Shown in pieces: positions 34,001-47,899 of a stretch of DNA of 64,000 nucleotides (the first letter of the stretch is position 1; every line of letters starts with the position of its first letter). Position numbers and translations under genes: made by a program. Under the pieces are notes generated by a model. It was not told the DNA's origin. It made no database searches and worked only from the letters and a program-made list of their open reading frames with translations. This DNA is from Gentiana macrophylla (lineage: Eukaryota > Streptophyta > Magnoliopsida > Gentianales > Gentianaceae): positions 64,816,583 through 64,880,582 of the forward strand of contig CM047808.1 in assembly GCA_026214975.1 (NCBI GenBank), in the 5' to 3' direction.

Positions 34001-35347
34001 GAACCAAGCTGATCAAACATTTTGATAATACTAAAAATTTTCCTTGTATTTTCGTTTTGTTTGCCGTATTTCATCTTGAATCCATCTGTGATTCAAGGTT
34101 GAAGAGGGTTGAGTAGATTAAGTCTGGAAACCCAGCTTGAGCCCGGATTGCGATCCCGGTTTGTTTCTGGTAACAGTTTTCCGGTTCTCTCAACCTGAAC
34201 CTTTGTGGTTCGATATCAGTAAGTTCACGATTTACTTTTTGTTTTCAAGTTGCTATTTGAATCTATGTTTTGATATAGAACTTGTTAGAAAAAGTAAGTG
34301 AAGGTTGTATTCATTATGTTGTGTTAATCATTAGAAACAGAACTGTGATTGAATCTTTGTGACTGTGTGTCACTGTTGTGTTCAAGATTCTTTCACTACA
34401 GTGTGATCTAAAGATTTAACAAGTAAAAATCCGTTCATCTCTTGTATTTTTATTTCAGCTCTGAATATTGAAAGGCACCGTAATTGTAACCATACAAATA
34501 TAGTGAAAAAGCTGTGTGTGTATAGTGATTTATGTGATACACCTAGGATTGTATTATCTAGGTAAATCCAAGATAAAATCTATATATGTGTGTTTGAATT
34601 CGAAATAGAAACATCACCTATATCTCTGATTAATTCTACCATTAATTTGATAGGTTGATAATTCACCCAAACACAAGTTTAATCTGACTATTGTAAATCA
34701 CTTCTACCGTATATTATAGTTATTCTCTTGAATAATCTGTAACATAACAATTTGGCAGAATCGCTGCTGCTACTTTTTAAACCTGCATCTTATTACTTTG
34801 GTGAAGCCTGCTGCTATTTAAACTTGCAATATTTCTGATGCATATGGTGCAAGTAGATAATTATTAAAATAAAGGATTACATCATTCTCTTGTCAAAGTT
34901 GTGGTTTATCTGCCTCATCTATAATAATCAAGTTTGGATAATTTATCAAAGTCTACATTGATTGAACTACACTACTGTGTATACTACCTTGCTGAACTTT
35001 TTGAGCACTTAAGCAGGTTGTTTATGTAACCGTTGGTTATGTTATTAGAAGAATAGTTTTGAATATCAAAGTAATCTTTGTATAAGACAATTATCTTGTT
35101 TTGAACTAAACAATCTTGGTCTTTTGAAGTAAAAGTAATATATAACTTGATCATCTAGTACCTTAGGAACAATATGTTAACCGGTTAGCTCTTCCGCCTA
35201 ATTTGGTCTAACAGCTTCCTAAGTAGTTGGAACTCGTTTAATTAAAACCCTCAATAAATTTGAAAAAGGTAAAATAAAATTTAAAAAGGGTACATTTCCT
35301 ATTCACCCCCCCTCTAGGATATATTAGTGCGCATATACGATCCAACA
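31052..35347 (+). mobile_element. SIRE-like solo LTR 2 (4.3 kb)
   Basis: A 4,296-bp unit has TG...CA ends (TGTTGTGAAATGG...CGATCCAACA) and perfect CTCAT duplications, inserted in the Copia-B protease codons. Its end, with CTATTCACCCC, CTCTAGGATATATTAG and CGATCCAACA, matches the unit at 15,446 and is typical of Maximus/SIRE copia LTRs. CTTCCGCCT occurs about 150 bp before the end in both. No PBS, PPT or pol motif was found inside. Either this is an unusually long solo LTR or it contains a further nested insertion. A 77-codon ORF at 32,447 and others have no recognisable similarity. Confidence 0.78.
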
Positions 35348-36662
35348 CTCATACGATAGTCAAACATAGGAAATGTTTTTCTTTTATGAGGAAAGAAGAG
35401 ATAAACGTTAATACTATATGTGGCAGTGCAAAACTGCGATCGCGGCTTCGAAGAACCACAATTAATCTCCATAGGGGAACAAAATTTATGTTCAATCATG
35501 CCTTATATTCTCCGAAATCCAAAGAAATTTATTGAGTTTTAAGGATACTGCCGGAATGGATATCATATAGAGACAATAAATGAGAGAAATGTTGTATATT
35601 TTTTATAAAAGTATATGTCTCATGGGAGAAAAATATATTAGAGAAACTCCCATCTCTGTCATCGGGATTGTATTATACTAAAATAAATGCGCTGGAGACG
35701 CATCTTGTAGTAAACCAGAAATATACTGATGATAATTTATTGAGAATTTGGCATGATCAATTGGGACATCCTGGATAATTTATAATGAAAAGAATAATTG
35801 AGAACTCACATGACAACGTACTGAAAAACCTGATGTTTTTCAATTTTAATGAATTGTTATGTACGCTATGTCATCGAGGAAAGTTTATTACAGGCCATCA
35901 GTCATGAAAGTGGCAACTGAATCGCTAGTATTTTTAGAACAGATTCATGGAGGCATATGTGGACCTATACATCCACATAGTGGACAATACATATATTTTA
36001 TGGTCCTAATTGACGCATCCAGCAGATGGTCACATGATCATTATCAACTCGCAACTTTGCGTTTGAAATATTACTTGCGCAGATAATCTATTTACGAGCA
36101 CCATTTCCAGATAATCGAATTAAAAGTATCTGTTTGGATAATGCAGCAAAATATTCATCACATGCTATAGATGATTATTGCATGTCTGTGGGAATTAGTG
36201 TGGAACATCCAATTGCTCATGTTCACACGCAAAATGGTCTATCAAGTCATGTATTAAACGACTACAATTAATTGCTAGACCATTGCTCATGAGAAAACAT
36301 TTACCCATATCTGCTTGGGGACATGCTATTTTAGATGCATCAACACTTTTACAAATTAGACCATTGAGCTTTGACAAAATACCCCCCGTTATAGTTGGCT
36401 ATGGGTCATGAAACCAATATATCTAATCTAAGAATTTTTTGTTGTGCGGTATATGTACCAATATTGCCTACAGCAAAACAAACCAAGATGGGCCCTCAAA
36501 GAAGATTGGGAATTTACGTGGGATATAATTCCCCATCTTTTATTATATATCTTGAACCCTTGACAGGTGACTTATTTAATGCAAAATTTGCAGATTTTCA
36601 TTTTGATGAGTCTGTGTTCTCGAGATTAAAGGGAGGAAATGGACTTGAAAAAGAAACTTAAT
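35348..36662 (+). pseudogene. Ty1/copia (Copia-B) protease and integrase, degenerate
   Basis: The protease remainder reads TIVKHRKCFSFM, NVNTICGS and HRGTKFMFNHALYSPKSKE. The pre-integrase zinc region follows, with LLRIWHDQLGHPG (about 35,738-35,776) and C-T-L-C-H near 35,860. The integrase core has VLIDASSRWSH (first Asp, about 36,004) and SICLDNAAKYSSH (second Asp, about 36,129); the TQNGL site near 36,230 has lost the usual downstream Glu context. The C-terminal part NISNLRIFCCAVYVP, MGPQRRLGIYVGYNSPS and DFHFDESVF runs to about 36,650. Several frame changes and stops make it inactive. The plastid-derived insertion begins just after, so coding is broken there too. Confidence 0.88.
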
Positions 36663-36748
36663 CCATAGGGGGTCAAATCCCCCAAATCCCTATTGCTGGT
36701 TAAGTTGTTGAATCCCTTTCAGTCTAATTTTATCTAAGAAAAAAGAAT

Positions 36749-36821
36749 TACGCTCTGTAGGATTTGAACCTACGACATCGGGTTTGTAGACCCGCGTTCT
36801 ACCGAACTGAACTAAGAGCGC
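36749..36821 (-). pseudogene. trnW-CCA: Plastid-type trnW-CCA, defective nuclear copy
   Basis: The minus strand starts GCGCTCTTAGTTCAGTTCGG and ends with the acceptor partner AGAGCGT, as in plastid tRNA-Trp. The anticodon loop is damaged: CTCCAAAA of the plastid gene reads CTACAAA, so a C is changed to A in the anticodon and one A is lost. The D and T arms are intact by eye. It cannot be a normal tRNA-Trp, and there is no reason to think it is expressed. Confidence 0.88.
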
Positions 36822-36967
36822 TTTTTTATCGGAATATATAAGACTGTAAAGCAAAGTTTTTTTTCGAACCCCAGAGTATGATAAAAATGAAAGATTCTGT
36901 CCACTTTGAATTGATCTTCGTCGATTCCTCGTTATTGCACCTTTGAGTAGTAGTAGTAAGTAATAGG

Positions 36968-37036
36968 TAGGGATGACAGGATTTGAACCTGTGACATTTT
37001 GTACCCAAAACAAACGCGCTACCAAACTGCGCCACT
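36968..37036 (-). pseudogene. trnP-UGG: Plastid-type trnP-UGG, 5'-truncated nuclear copy
   Basis: The minus strand keeps the D arm, the anticodon stem-loop with TTTGGGT (UGG anticodon) and the T arm through CCTGTCATCCCTA. The 5' acceptor strand, normally AGGGATG, is replaced by the rpoB junction. The acceptor stem cannot form, so the gene is dead. Confidence 0.88.
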
Positions 37037-38925
<1,889 letters not shown>

Positions 38926-39330
38926 AAATGTGAAATTTATAGTTCTCGTGGAAAATAATACATGAACTTGAAGTTCATGGAAGAAAAATGTGTGAAAGAT
39001 AGCTAATCAATTACCGGATGCATTTAATGACTCTAGTAGAGTCATTAAATCTTATATAGAAGCCGTGAATGCTCCAGCACGTGTTTAAGTCCTAGAAGTA
39101 CTTGAAAAGAATAATATAGAAAATGAATCGAAACCATGCCAGAAGCGTGGTAGACCATTGGTGCGAAAGATAAAAAAATTCATCAAAAGAAGAGAGGACA
39201 AAACGATCAAAGTGATCAAGTCGATGATTCTAAAATTAATGATGAGATCCAAGAGAACATTACAAATCCCGAAAGCGGGATAAATGGTTTGATCTGAGAA
39301 AGTATGGATCAAATATGAACTCCAGAAGAG
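38926..39330 (+). pseudogene. Copia-B integrase-RT linker remnant
   Basis: The reading frame gives IANQLPDAFNDSSRVIKSY, EAVNAPARV and, further on, PCQKRGRPL with a lysine/arginine-rich tail. This proline- and Arg/Lys-rich linker is typical between integrase and reverse transcriptase in this copia family (QLPDAF, NAPAR, KRGRP). Stops follow NAPARV and occur near 39,298. It probably belongs to the same element as 35,348-36,662 but is separated by the plastid insert and LTR-like DNA. Confidence 0.72.
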
Positions 39331-39379
39331 TTACCAAGACAATGGAGTATGAGTATTTGACTCGTATTATAAAGACCCA

Positions 39380-40090
39380 TTACATGCACAAGAAATATAT
39401 CTTTTGGTCCTGTCAACCAATTATTGTACTCTTTTTTCCATTAACCAAGTTTTTCCCACTGGGTTTTCTTAGTTAAAGGTTTTTAACAAGGCAACCAGTG
39501 CAATAAGAATGCATATGTCATGAATCTTTTTCCCTTTACTGGTTTTTTCAAGAAAGGTTTTTGGTACATGCTATACACGTTATGTAGCCGAGATCAAACA
39601 AGAGCAACTTGGGGACTTGTGTTGGTAATGCAGAATCATGATATTTATATGGCCCCCCCTCGAAGTAAGGTTTTTGGTATGTACCATCTGTGTTATGCAA
39701 TTTAGATTAGAACAAAAGCAAGTCGTTGACTTGTTGGTTACCCGGATGATGGATATTTTTGGCCCCACAAAACAGGGTCTCAAATCAAGGTATATTCATT
39801 TACAAGCGGCGGTACATCAAACTTCATGGTGCTAGACTATATGTAATTTTTTGTCACTGCGCCTTCAAACAACACCGAGATGATAGCCATTTTTTAAGAA
39901 ATTGGAGAATGCATTTGATTATTATCATTGACATATTATTATATCCGAGGAACTTCTGTTTATTTGTTGCGAAAGAGAAGCCGGTTGTATTATCCGAGGA
40001 CAATGCAACATGTATAGTTTAGTTAATTGAGGCTACTTCAAAGGCAATCGGACAAACCATACTTCATCAAGATTCTTTGTCATATATGAT
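39380..40090 (+). pseudogene. Copia LTR and RNase H remnants
   Basis: Near 39,418-39,500 is the phrase CCCACTGGGTTTTC and AAGGTTTTTAACAAGGCAACC, common in copia LTRs; a variant repeats near 39,535-39,560 and 39,670. Near 39,985-40,075 the frame reads VVLSEDNATCIV, then IEATSKAIGQTI, recognisable as the RNase H EDNAAC region followed by its KSDRTKH counterpart, with a stop. The order LTR then RNase H shows rearrangement or a nested fragment. Inactive. Confidence 0.55.
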
Positions 40091-40099
40091 CATTAGATG

Positions 40100-41647
40100 T
40101 GTTAAGGGTGATTTTACACGATTTACAAGGCTATATTCTATGTTAATTTCCCTCATATCTGTATTAATTTGCATAAGAAACAAGTGTTTAATGAATATAT
40201 TGAGTAAATGATATTTTAGAAGAGTTAATCGCAAAATAGGTTAATTTATGTGTTTTAATTATGATTTTATGATTATTTGGACATTATTACGTTTTGCGAT
40301 GTTTTTATGTGTTATAGGTACATGTTTGAGGCTCAAGAGATGATCAAAAGAGATAAGAGTCGAAATATATGATGATAAAAGAGATAATGAAGAATTGACA
40401 AGAAGAAAAGAGATAAAGATCAAGAAATCGAAATTCAATCATATTGAATCAAGGCGTCGTGTCCCGTCCAGTGGACGGGCGTTTCTTGGCGAACGAAGCG
40501 TCCAGGGATGGAAAGTTGATTCGGAAGTTTGACGCCAGGTGGAGTGACGCTGGATGGACGAAAGTGCCTGGTCATGACTCGCCCGATTCAAGTTTTATTG
40601 AAGAGTGAGCGGCGTTCACCCTTACCAGACGGGCGTCCGGTAGCCGACCTTGCTGAATCGACTTTAAAATCTATAAATAGGTGGCGTTTCAAACCTAAAG
40701 GATACCATACACTCATTATTCAAAACCCTAAACCTAGGGGCGGCTTTAGGCTGCGTTTTCTTCCCTTTGTTCCAGCTTTTATGCACTTTAGTTTAGATTA
40801 AAACTAGTTACTTTTTATGCAATCGCTTATGCAAATTTGAGTTCTTGAGGATGTTCGAGAGGCTTAAAGCTTCATCAAACGAGTAGTATTGTGAAGCCAT
40901 CCAACGGTTGTTGATTTCGTTTTCTTCGATTGTACTGTGAGTTTTTATTTAAAGGTTGTTTCTTATTCATGTCTATTACGTTTAATTGCTTTTACATCGG
41001 AAGATATGCATGTGTGATTGTTTATTGTTGATGGAAATCTTAATAAACCCTCGATCATCATGAATAAGAATAGTAATTCGAATCTATCATAACGGAAGTT
41101 AATAGGTTTAATTGCTAGATAATAAACATAAAGTTTGCACCCTTGGTTAGAAAACGCGTTAATCTTACATCGGAAGATAATAGATTAATAGATGAACTTT
41201 CTAAGGAATTAGGGTTCATAATTAGATAAGGTGAATCACAACCTAGATAAAAACCGCAATATAATCGAGATAGGAAATCAATTCTTGTTGGATAGGTGGA
41301 TCAATCCTCGTTTGCTCGTTAAACACTTGATTTAAATCCTTAAAACTTGAATTTGTTTAGTTAGTTTACTTTTATTTGCATCTTAGATTAGTTAGTTAAA
41401 GGTTCGCAGCCCATATCCTTCCTAGCTTTGGATTATATCCTCTGTCTAGTTTTATTTTCTGTTTTGGTTGGTTTTTATTCACTGTTTAGATTAGTTTCGT
41501 GACATAGCTTAGTTAAACAAAAACTAGGGTTAGCAATCACCAGTTCCCCGTAAGATCGACCCGGCATTAACCACTATTACTACGATCCTTATACTTGAGG
41601 TTAACCGGATTATTACTTGTTTGTTTTGTTAGATAAAATCCGTGACA
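40100..41647 (+). repeat. LTR-2, plus orientation (Athila-like)
   Basis: 1,548 bp, TGTTAAGGGTGATTTTACACG...AAAATCCGTGACA. It is collinear with the minus copy at 50872-52425. It contains GGACGGGCGTCC-type motifs at 40,455-40,640 and a TATA box CTATAAATAG at 40,671-40,680. The usual leader AGTTTTTGG follows but the primer site stops after TGG, where an LTR-3 fragment begins. Confidence 0.9.
40455..40680 (+). promoter_or_regulatory. CGTCC/GGACG motif cluster and TATA box in LTR-2
   Basis: Motifs such as CCCGTCCAGTGGACGGGCG, GAAGCGTCC, GGATGGACG and AGACGGGCGTCC lie in the 190 bp upstream of CTATAAATAG. The arrangement, a cluster then TATA about 30-40 bp on, suggests a U3 enhancer (inference). 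Confidence 0.7.
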
Positions 41648-41656
41648 AGTTTTTGG

Positions 41657-44009
41657 GTCAATCCATATCTTTGATTTGTATCGATATTAGTCAAGACCGG
41701 AAGGTAAACTAATTAATGGCGTGATAAATCGGAAGAGGAAACGCTTCATTAGAAAAGATAATAATCCAAGATAACTAATGAATGAATGTTTGTCTATCTC
41801 GATGATTTCGTGGGGTGATGGTTGTTGGGAATAGGTTGATCATGGTTTGTTTATGTTTGTTCGATTATTAGTTAGTTTCTTCGTATTCGTAGATGTAGTT
41901 TTATTTATTTTGTCCGCAACTATATTTCCTGGCTTTGGATTAACAATCCTCCGTCGATTATTTTTCCGTTCTAGTTTAGGTTTAGGTTTAGTTAATAAAG
42001 AAGAATTAATTAGATTAGATTCAACATCCCTTTTCCTAAAATTTGTTCGAAACGTATCTTCTTGAGTAAGCGAGCGTCTGGTTTGTTGGGCGCTCGTCCG
42101 TTCCAAAACGTATCGGCTGCTCGTTTTCAAGAACCAGACGGACGACCATATATGTAACGCCCGTCCGGCCTGCATTAGTTTTAAACGCCCGTTTGAATTA
42201 GTGAGCGCCGATCCAGGTTCAGATTTCTTCTCAATTTGATTTTTAATGCTTTATTTGATATGGATACTTTAATTTGAGCTTCGTGGCTAATTGTTTTACG
42301 TAGATGATCCAAACTTGCATGTTTACACCTTTCCATCTATGAATCCATGTTGAATAATTGATTAATTTTTATTTACATGATTCATCTATGCAGAGATTAT
42401 AGTCACGATCGGTTCTCGTGCGCTATAATCGTTCTTATTGTTAATTAGTAGCTAATGTCGGTTTCCATTATGCTACATACGCGTGATGAATCTTGTGAGC
42501 TTTGAGACTTATGTGCTTCCTTGTTGTTTACGTAATTCATATGGGTAGTAACTGTCGGTTTTCCGTTGCTACCATCAGCTACTTATGAGTTAAATCTGTT
42601 TAGTATAGCTAACTGTTGGTTTCCATAATGCTATCACCTTTGATGAGTCTTAAAGCGTCTGCTTTGCAAGTAATGAAACGAATAGATCGCCGGTTATCGT
42701 AACTTTGTCATTATTTGGTAGACGCGTTTATTATATACTTGTCGTGTTGCAAATGAGTGGGCTAGTTTTCTTTCTTTTATTTTCTTTTATTTTTGCATAT
42801 CATTTAGATGCATATCATTTAGTTGCATGTCATCTAGTTGCATTGTTTTTCTATTTTTCTTTTATTTTTCTTGGCGTAGTTAATCGCCGGGTTTCCGTAA
42901 TACTACATCGTTTTCTTTCTTTTAGTTTCTGCATAGGCCGTAGTCAACTGTGGGTTGCCCTCCCAACTCGCTCGGCTGAGCTGTCCGTAATTTATTTTTA
43001 TTTATTTTATTTTTAGGATTGCATATCATGTAGGCTGCGTTGTAGTATATTTTCATGTAGTTGTACCTAGCCTACTGTTTTGTAATTTTCCATGTATAAT
43101 TTCCATCTTTATATGTGCTTAATCAAAAAATCTTTACGACTTCTTTTCCATGTATAATCCTATCATTATTAGTTGGAGTTTGATGTTTCTGCTTGCACAT
43201 GTGGTCTATATCATTCTACGCAAGCTTATGTGGCTTTATTCTTAGATGTCTGAGTTTAAGTGTTGATCTTTCCATCCGAGCTATTATTTCTTTTTGTGCT
43301 TATATCAAACTTCCGTTCGATTGTGTTTAGATGCTTAGGTGTCACCATACTTTCCTGTATGGTGATTTTTCCATCCGAGCAATTATACCATGTGCTTATA
43401 TCATTATTGTTGCTTGTTATATTCCCCGTGTCCCGAGATACTTCCTTGTTTTTCAAGTGTGCGGGATATTGTCGATAGCGTTTGTGCTATTTACCGACTT
43501 CCTCGGCGTTTACGGATTGGATCTCTGGCCACTTCCAGACTTGCCACTTTCGAGCGACAATCGGCTAAGTTCTTTCTTTCTTTTTATTTCTGCACAACAT
43601 GAGGACATGTTGTAATTTAAGTGTGGGGGAGGGGATAGTTGGTTAGGTGTATCTATCATTTGCTTAATACATTATAATTCTATGCTAAAGGGCTAAATTT
43701 TTCAAAGCTAAATTTTTCGAAATTTTCAATTTTTTGTTTTGTCCCAAGTAACTTCAATGGAATGCTAGTTTTGTAATTTGGCACCTTTAGTTGTTATCAG
43801 TTGTCATACCATGTTCTAAGAATAGGTTTGGTAGATCTGATACTCACTTGAACTTCAGTACACGAACCTGTTAGATGAAGAACCAAAATTTAAATAGTCT
43901 CCGGTTAGTTAAAGGATAGCCAATTCTCGGTGCAGATAACACTTACTTAGCATTGATGAAAGTTAAGAATTCGTACTATATTCACAGTTAGAATCTAAGT
44001 ACCTTAGTG
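41657..44009 (+). repeat. Inverted duplication, left arm (LTR-3 fragment plus Athila-like interior)
   Basis: The first 390 bp match the reverse complement of 46,560-46,175 (LTR-3). After a gap, 42,065-43,740 matches the reverse complement of 45,690-44,015 (interior). The last 270 bp (43,741-44,009) match 48,830-48,555 in reverse and form the spacer of the palindrome. The arm includes the motif cluster (42,062-42,225) and the internal hairpin plus purine tract (43,594-43,634). No coding ORF is recognised. Compared with other copies it has many CAG/CTG-to-CG changes. Confidence 0.85.
43594..43634 (+). promoter_or_regulatory. Internal stem-loop plus polypurine module (left arm)
   Basis: Stem ACAACATG-AGGA-CATGTTGT (43,594-43,613) followed by AAGTGTGGGGGAGGGG. 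The mirror copy is at 44,108-44,148. Confidence 0.8.
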
Positions 44010-46023
44010 TTCTTGAAAATTTCGAAAAATTTAGCTTTGAAAAATTTAGCCCTTTAGCATAGAATTATAATGTATTAAGCAAATGATAGATACACCTAAC
44101 CAACTATCCCCTCCCCCACACTTAAATTACAACATGTCCTCATGTTGTGCGTAAATAAAAGAAAGAAAGAACTTAGCCGATTGTCGCTCGAAAGTGGCAA
44201 GTCCGGAAGTGGCCGGATATCCAATCCAAACGCCGAGAAGTCGGTAAATAGCACAAGCGCTATCGACAATATCCTGCACACTTGAAAAACAAGGAAGTAT
44301 CTCGGGACACGGGGAATATAACAAGCAACAATAATGATATAAGCACATGGTATAATTGCTCGAGATGGAAAAATCACCATACAGGAAAGTGCAGACACCT
44401 AAGCATCTAAACACAACTCGAACGGAAGTTTGATATAAGCACAAAAAGAAATAATAGCTCGGATGGAAAGATCAACACTTAAACTCGGGACATCTAAGAA
44501 TAAAGCCACGAAGCTTGTAGAATGATATAGACCACATGTGCAAACAAATATATCAAACTCCAACTAATAATGATAGAGGATTATACATGGAAAAGAAGTC
44601 GAAAAGATTTTTCAGATTAAGCCCATATAAAGATGGAAATTATACATGGAAAATTACAAAACAAGAGGGCTAGGTGCAACTACATGAAAATATACTACAA
44701 TGCAGCCTACATGATATGCAATCCTAAAAATAAAATAAATAAAAATAAATTCTGACAGGCTCAGGCTGAGCGAGTTGGGAGGACAACCCTACAGTGACTA
44801 CGGCCTATTCAGAAACTAAAAAGAAAGAAAATGAGGTAGTATTACGGAAACCGACAGTTAACTAAGCTCAAGAAAAATAAAAGAAAAATAGAAAAACAAT
44901 GCAACTAGATGACATGCAACTAAATGATATGCAAAAATAAAAGAAAATAATAGAAAGAAAACTAGCCCACTCATTTGCAACACGACATGTATATAATAAA
45001 CGTCTACCAAATAATGACAGGTTACGATAACCGACAGTGCTGTTCATTACTTGCAGTGTAGACGCGCTTTAAGACTCATCAAAGGTGATAGCATTATGGA
45101 AACCAACGATTAGCTATACTAAAATGATATAACTCATAAGTAGGCGATGGTAGCAACGGAAAACCGGCGCTTACTACCCATATGAATTACATAAACAACA
45201 AGGAAGCACATAAGTCTCAAAGCTTAAAAGATTCATCACAGCGGTATGTAGCATCACGAAACCGACATTAGCTACTAATTAACAATAAGAACGCGATTAT
45301 AGCGTCACGAGAACCGATGATGACTATAACTTGAATAGATGAATCATGTAAATAAAAAAATTAATCAATTAGTCAACATGGATTCATAGATGGAAAGGTG
45401 TAAACATGCAAGTTCGAGATCATCTACGTAAAAACAATTAGCCACGAAGCTCAAATTAAAGTATCCATATCAAATAAAGCATTAAAAATCAAATTGAGAA
45501 GAAATCGAACTGGATCATGCGTTCACTAATTCAAGCGGGCGTTTAAAACTTATGCAGGCCGGACGGGCGTTTAGATATATGGGCGTCCGTCTGGTTCTTG
45601 AAAACGAATGTAGCCGATCGTTTTGGAACGGACGAGCGTCCCAACAAACCAGATGCTCGTTTACTCGCATGTTAGGGATCGACGGGCGTTTACTTGCCCG
45701 AACGCTCGTCCAACGATCGAATTTGCATAGAAAATGCAGGAAACACAAAAAACGTAATTTCTTAAAAGATCATACATCAAATATCACAGAGCGACCACAT
45801 CAAATTAAAGCACGAGGGTTAGACTAGATACAAACAAACATATAGTTCACGTTTCACAAATCGAGTAAAAACTTTTTGCACATTCTTAACCCAACGGTTA
45901 TCGAAACACGGAAAATTAAAACTCTCGATTTGTTAAACGCTACTTTTATTGAAATAAAATAAAAACAAATAAAGCGTAACAAAATAGAAAAATTAACGAA
46001 AGAAGATTCAACAAAACACCGAT
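44010..46023 (-). repeat. Inverted duplication, right arm (Athila-like interior, minus)
   Basis: This is the minus-strand interior following the LTR-3 copy at 46,046-47,859: primer site, motif cluster (45,506-45,720), then about 1.6 kb of non-coding sequence to the hairpin and purine tract at 44,108-44,148. It breaks at 44,010, where the plus-orientation copy starts, with TGAAAATTTC-like microhomology. No ORF over 105 codons and no coding motif. Confidence 0.85.
44108..44148 (-). promoter_or_regulatory. Internal stem-loop plus polypurine module (right arm)
   Basis: Hairpin at 44,129-44,148 with the loop AGGA on the minus strand, followed by AAGTGTGGGGGAGGGG. Confidence 0.8.
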
Positions 46024-46041
46024 TCCCCGGCAACGGCGCCA
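46024..46041 (-). promoter_or_regulatory. tRNA-Asp primer-binding site next to LTR-3
   Basis: The minus strand reads TGGCGCCGTTGCCGGGGA, 4 nt from the LTR-3 end, identical to LARD-1. Confidence 0.9.
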
Positions 46042-46045
46042 CTTT

Positions 46046-47859
46046 TGTTGGGAGGATTTTGCATCATTAAAACAAAAGAAAATTTATAAACCTATACTAC
46101 CATGCAAAACTACCTCCTAACCGGCCGAATACCGGGTAGTTTCTAGTAAAGTTGGATAAGTACGGGTATCGATCCTCGTGGAAAAGGATGTTGAATCTAA
46201 TCTAATTAATTCTTCTTTATTAACTAAACCTAAACCTAAACTAGAACGGAAAAATAATCGACGGAGGATTGTTAATCCAAAGCCGTGAAATATAGTTCTT
46301 GGACAAAATAAATAAAACTACATCTACGAAAAACAAGAAAACTAACTAATAAATCGAACAAACATAAACAAACCATGATCAACCTATTCCCAACAACCAT
46401 CACCCCACCGAAATCAGTCAGATAGACAAACATTCATTCATTAGTTATCTTGGATTATTATCTTCTCTAATGAAGCGTTTCCTCTTCCGATTTATCACGC
46501 CATTAATTAGTTTACCTTCCGGTCTTGACTAATATCGATACAAATCAAAAATATGGATTGAATCCTAACCTAACAACATTATCCCTCAACTTCCGTTTGT
46601 TGGAATAATTATTGTCAATCTCCCTCACGATAATCTAGTGAATCTATTAACTTCCGTTATCTAAATTCGATTAACATAAAGCATACAAAACATGAAAGAG
46701 AACAAGAACAACGTAATGAAATAAACACATGAACAATCTCATCTTTCCGGTAACGGTGATATCCCTCAATTCCAATCTAAGATAATCTTGCATCGAATTA
46801 ATTAAATTGTGGTTCTCTCGTAAACCTAGATATTTAACCTACGAACTTCCGTTATGTATAGATTAAAGATCTAATCTTTCCTATGGTGATCTAAACTACA
46901 CCGACTTCCGTCATACGGTAGCATCAAATCATACAATCATCTTTCGATATAAAATTGCACGATACAAATAAACACAAGAAAGAAACAATCTTAATTAAAA
47001 CTTACAAAATTAATCCATAGAAAAGAATTAAGTTTGCTGCTGCGTGAACCAGGTCATTCAAGCTCTATCCATGGCTGCTCACGGTTTTATTCATCAAAAG
47101 GAACTCTAAACACGGAATTGAAAAACAACTAATCTAACCGCCGGCCGACCAAGCAAGGAGCTTGGTGGTCAAGCCGCTCTCTTCACTACGAAATTTAGGA
47201 TTTTTGGAATATGGGCTGCGTTTTCTGAATGAATATTAGGGTTACAAAACTGCTGCTATATATAGATATGAGAGGCGGCTGGAGTAATGTTTTAAGTCGG
47301 TTGGGCTCAATGCTGCGGTGGATGTTCGTTCGTGAGCATGGACGCTCGTCCTACATGCTTGGACTGAGGTTGAACGCTAGTTAAAGGCACGTCTGAACAT
47401 CCTGTATTGATTTTCATGGCTGGACGCTCGTTTGAGGTCTTCAAACGCCCGTTTGGGAATGATGCATGGCAAACGCTCGTTCAGGCAACAAGGACGTTCG
47501 TCCAACTTGTTTTACTTCCAAACTTCAACTTTAGCTTGCCATGCATGCAACATCAACACACATTCAGCTTGTATGAATCTTAATTCCATTTAATCTCTTC
47601 TCTTCCATGCAAATCACCATCTAATCTTCTTTCATGCCATGGTTGTGTATCTATAAGACAACAAAAACCGAGCGAAGCGTAAATCCGTACAAATAGATAA
47701 TAAAACTACGATATTCACTCGATTTTGCACTTAGACAACTCAAAATATCATTTGCGTAATTAATCGATTATAAGCCCGATTTCTATGAAAATAATCCATA
47801 TATGGGGAAAATTGATATAGAAAATATATGTGAAAATCACTATAATTTGACCCTAAACA
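46046..47859 (-). repeat. LTR-3 copy 1 (Athila-like)
   Basis: 1,814 bp. In minus orientation it starts TGTTTAGGGTCAAATTATAG and ends AATCCTCCCAACA. A polypurine tract lies on its upstream side and a primer site on its downstream side, so it separates two interiors. It contains the motif cluster (47,330-47,510), a TATA box CTATATATA at 47,257-47,265 (minus), and a leader hairpin with stem CCAAGC/GCTTGG (47,149-47,165). Copy 2 lies at 56,152-57,946. Confidence 0.9.
47257..47510 (-). promoter_or_regulatory. LTR-3 motif cluster and TATA box
   Basis: On the minus strand, GGACGAACGTCC, GAACGAGCG, AACGGGCG, AACGAGCGTCC and GGACGAGCGTCC occur over about 180 bp, followed within about 100 bp by CTATATATAG. 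The cluster position relative to TATA parallels LTR-2. Confidence 0.7.
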
Positions 47860-47861
47860 AC

Positions 47862-47899
47862 ACCCCCACACTTATCTTTTTGCTCGTCCCCGAGCAAAA
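47862..47899 (-). promoter_or_regulatory. 3' polypurine tract and hairpin next to LTR-3 copy 1
   Basis: Stem TTTTGCTCG/CGAGCAAAA with loop GGGA on the minus strand (47,878-47,899), then AAGTGTGGGGGT before the LTR. Confidence 0.85.

Noticed and set aside
36749..37036. Two functional tRNA genes
   Set aside because: Both are plastid-type copies with damage: trnW has an altered, shortened anticodon loop and trnP lacks its 5' acceptor strand.
43594..43634. Rho-independent terminator
   Set aside because: The hairpin plus purine tract might suggest one, but it lacks the U-run, the genome is eukaryotic and the position fits retroelement plus-strand priming.
41657..46560. Palindrome as a pure sequencing artefact (unsplit hairpin read)
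   Set aside because: The arms differ by many indels and one has lost about 450 bp, which a read-through copy would not show; still flagged for checking.
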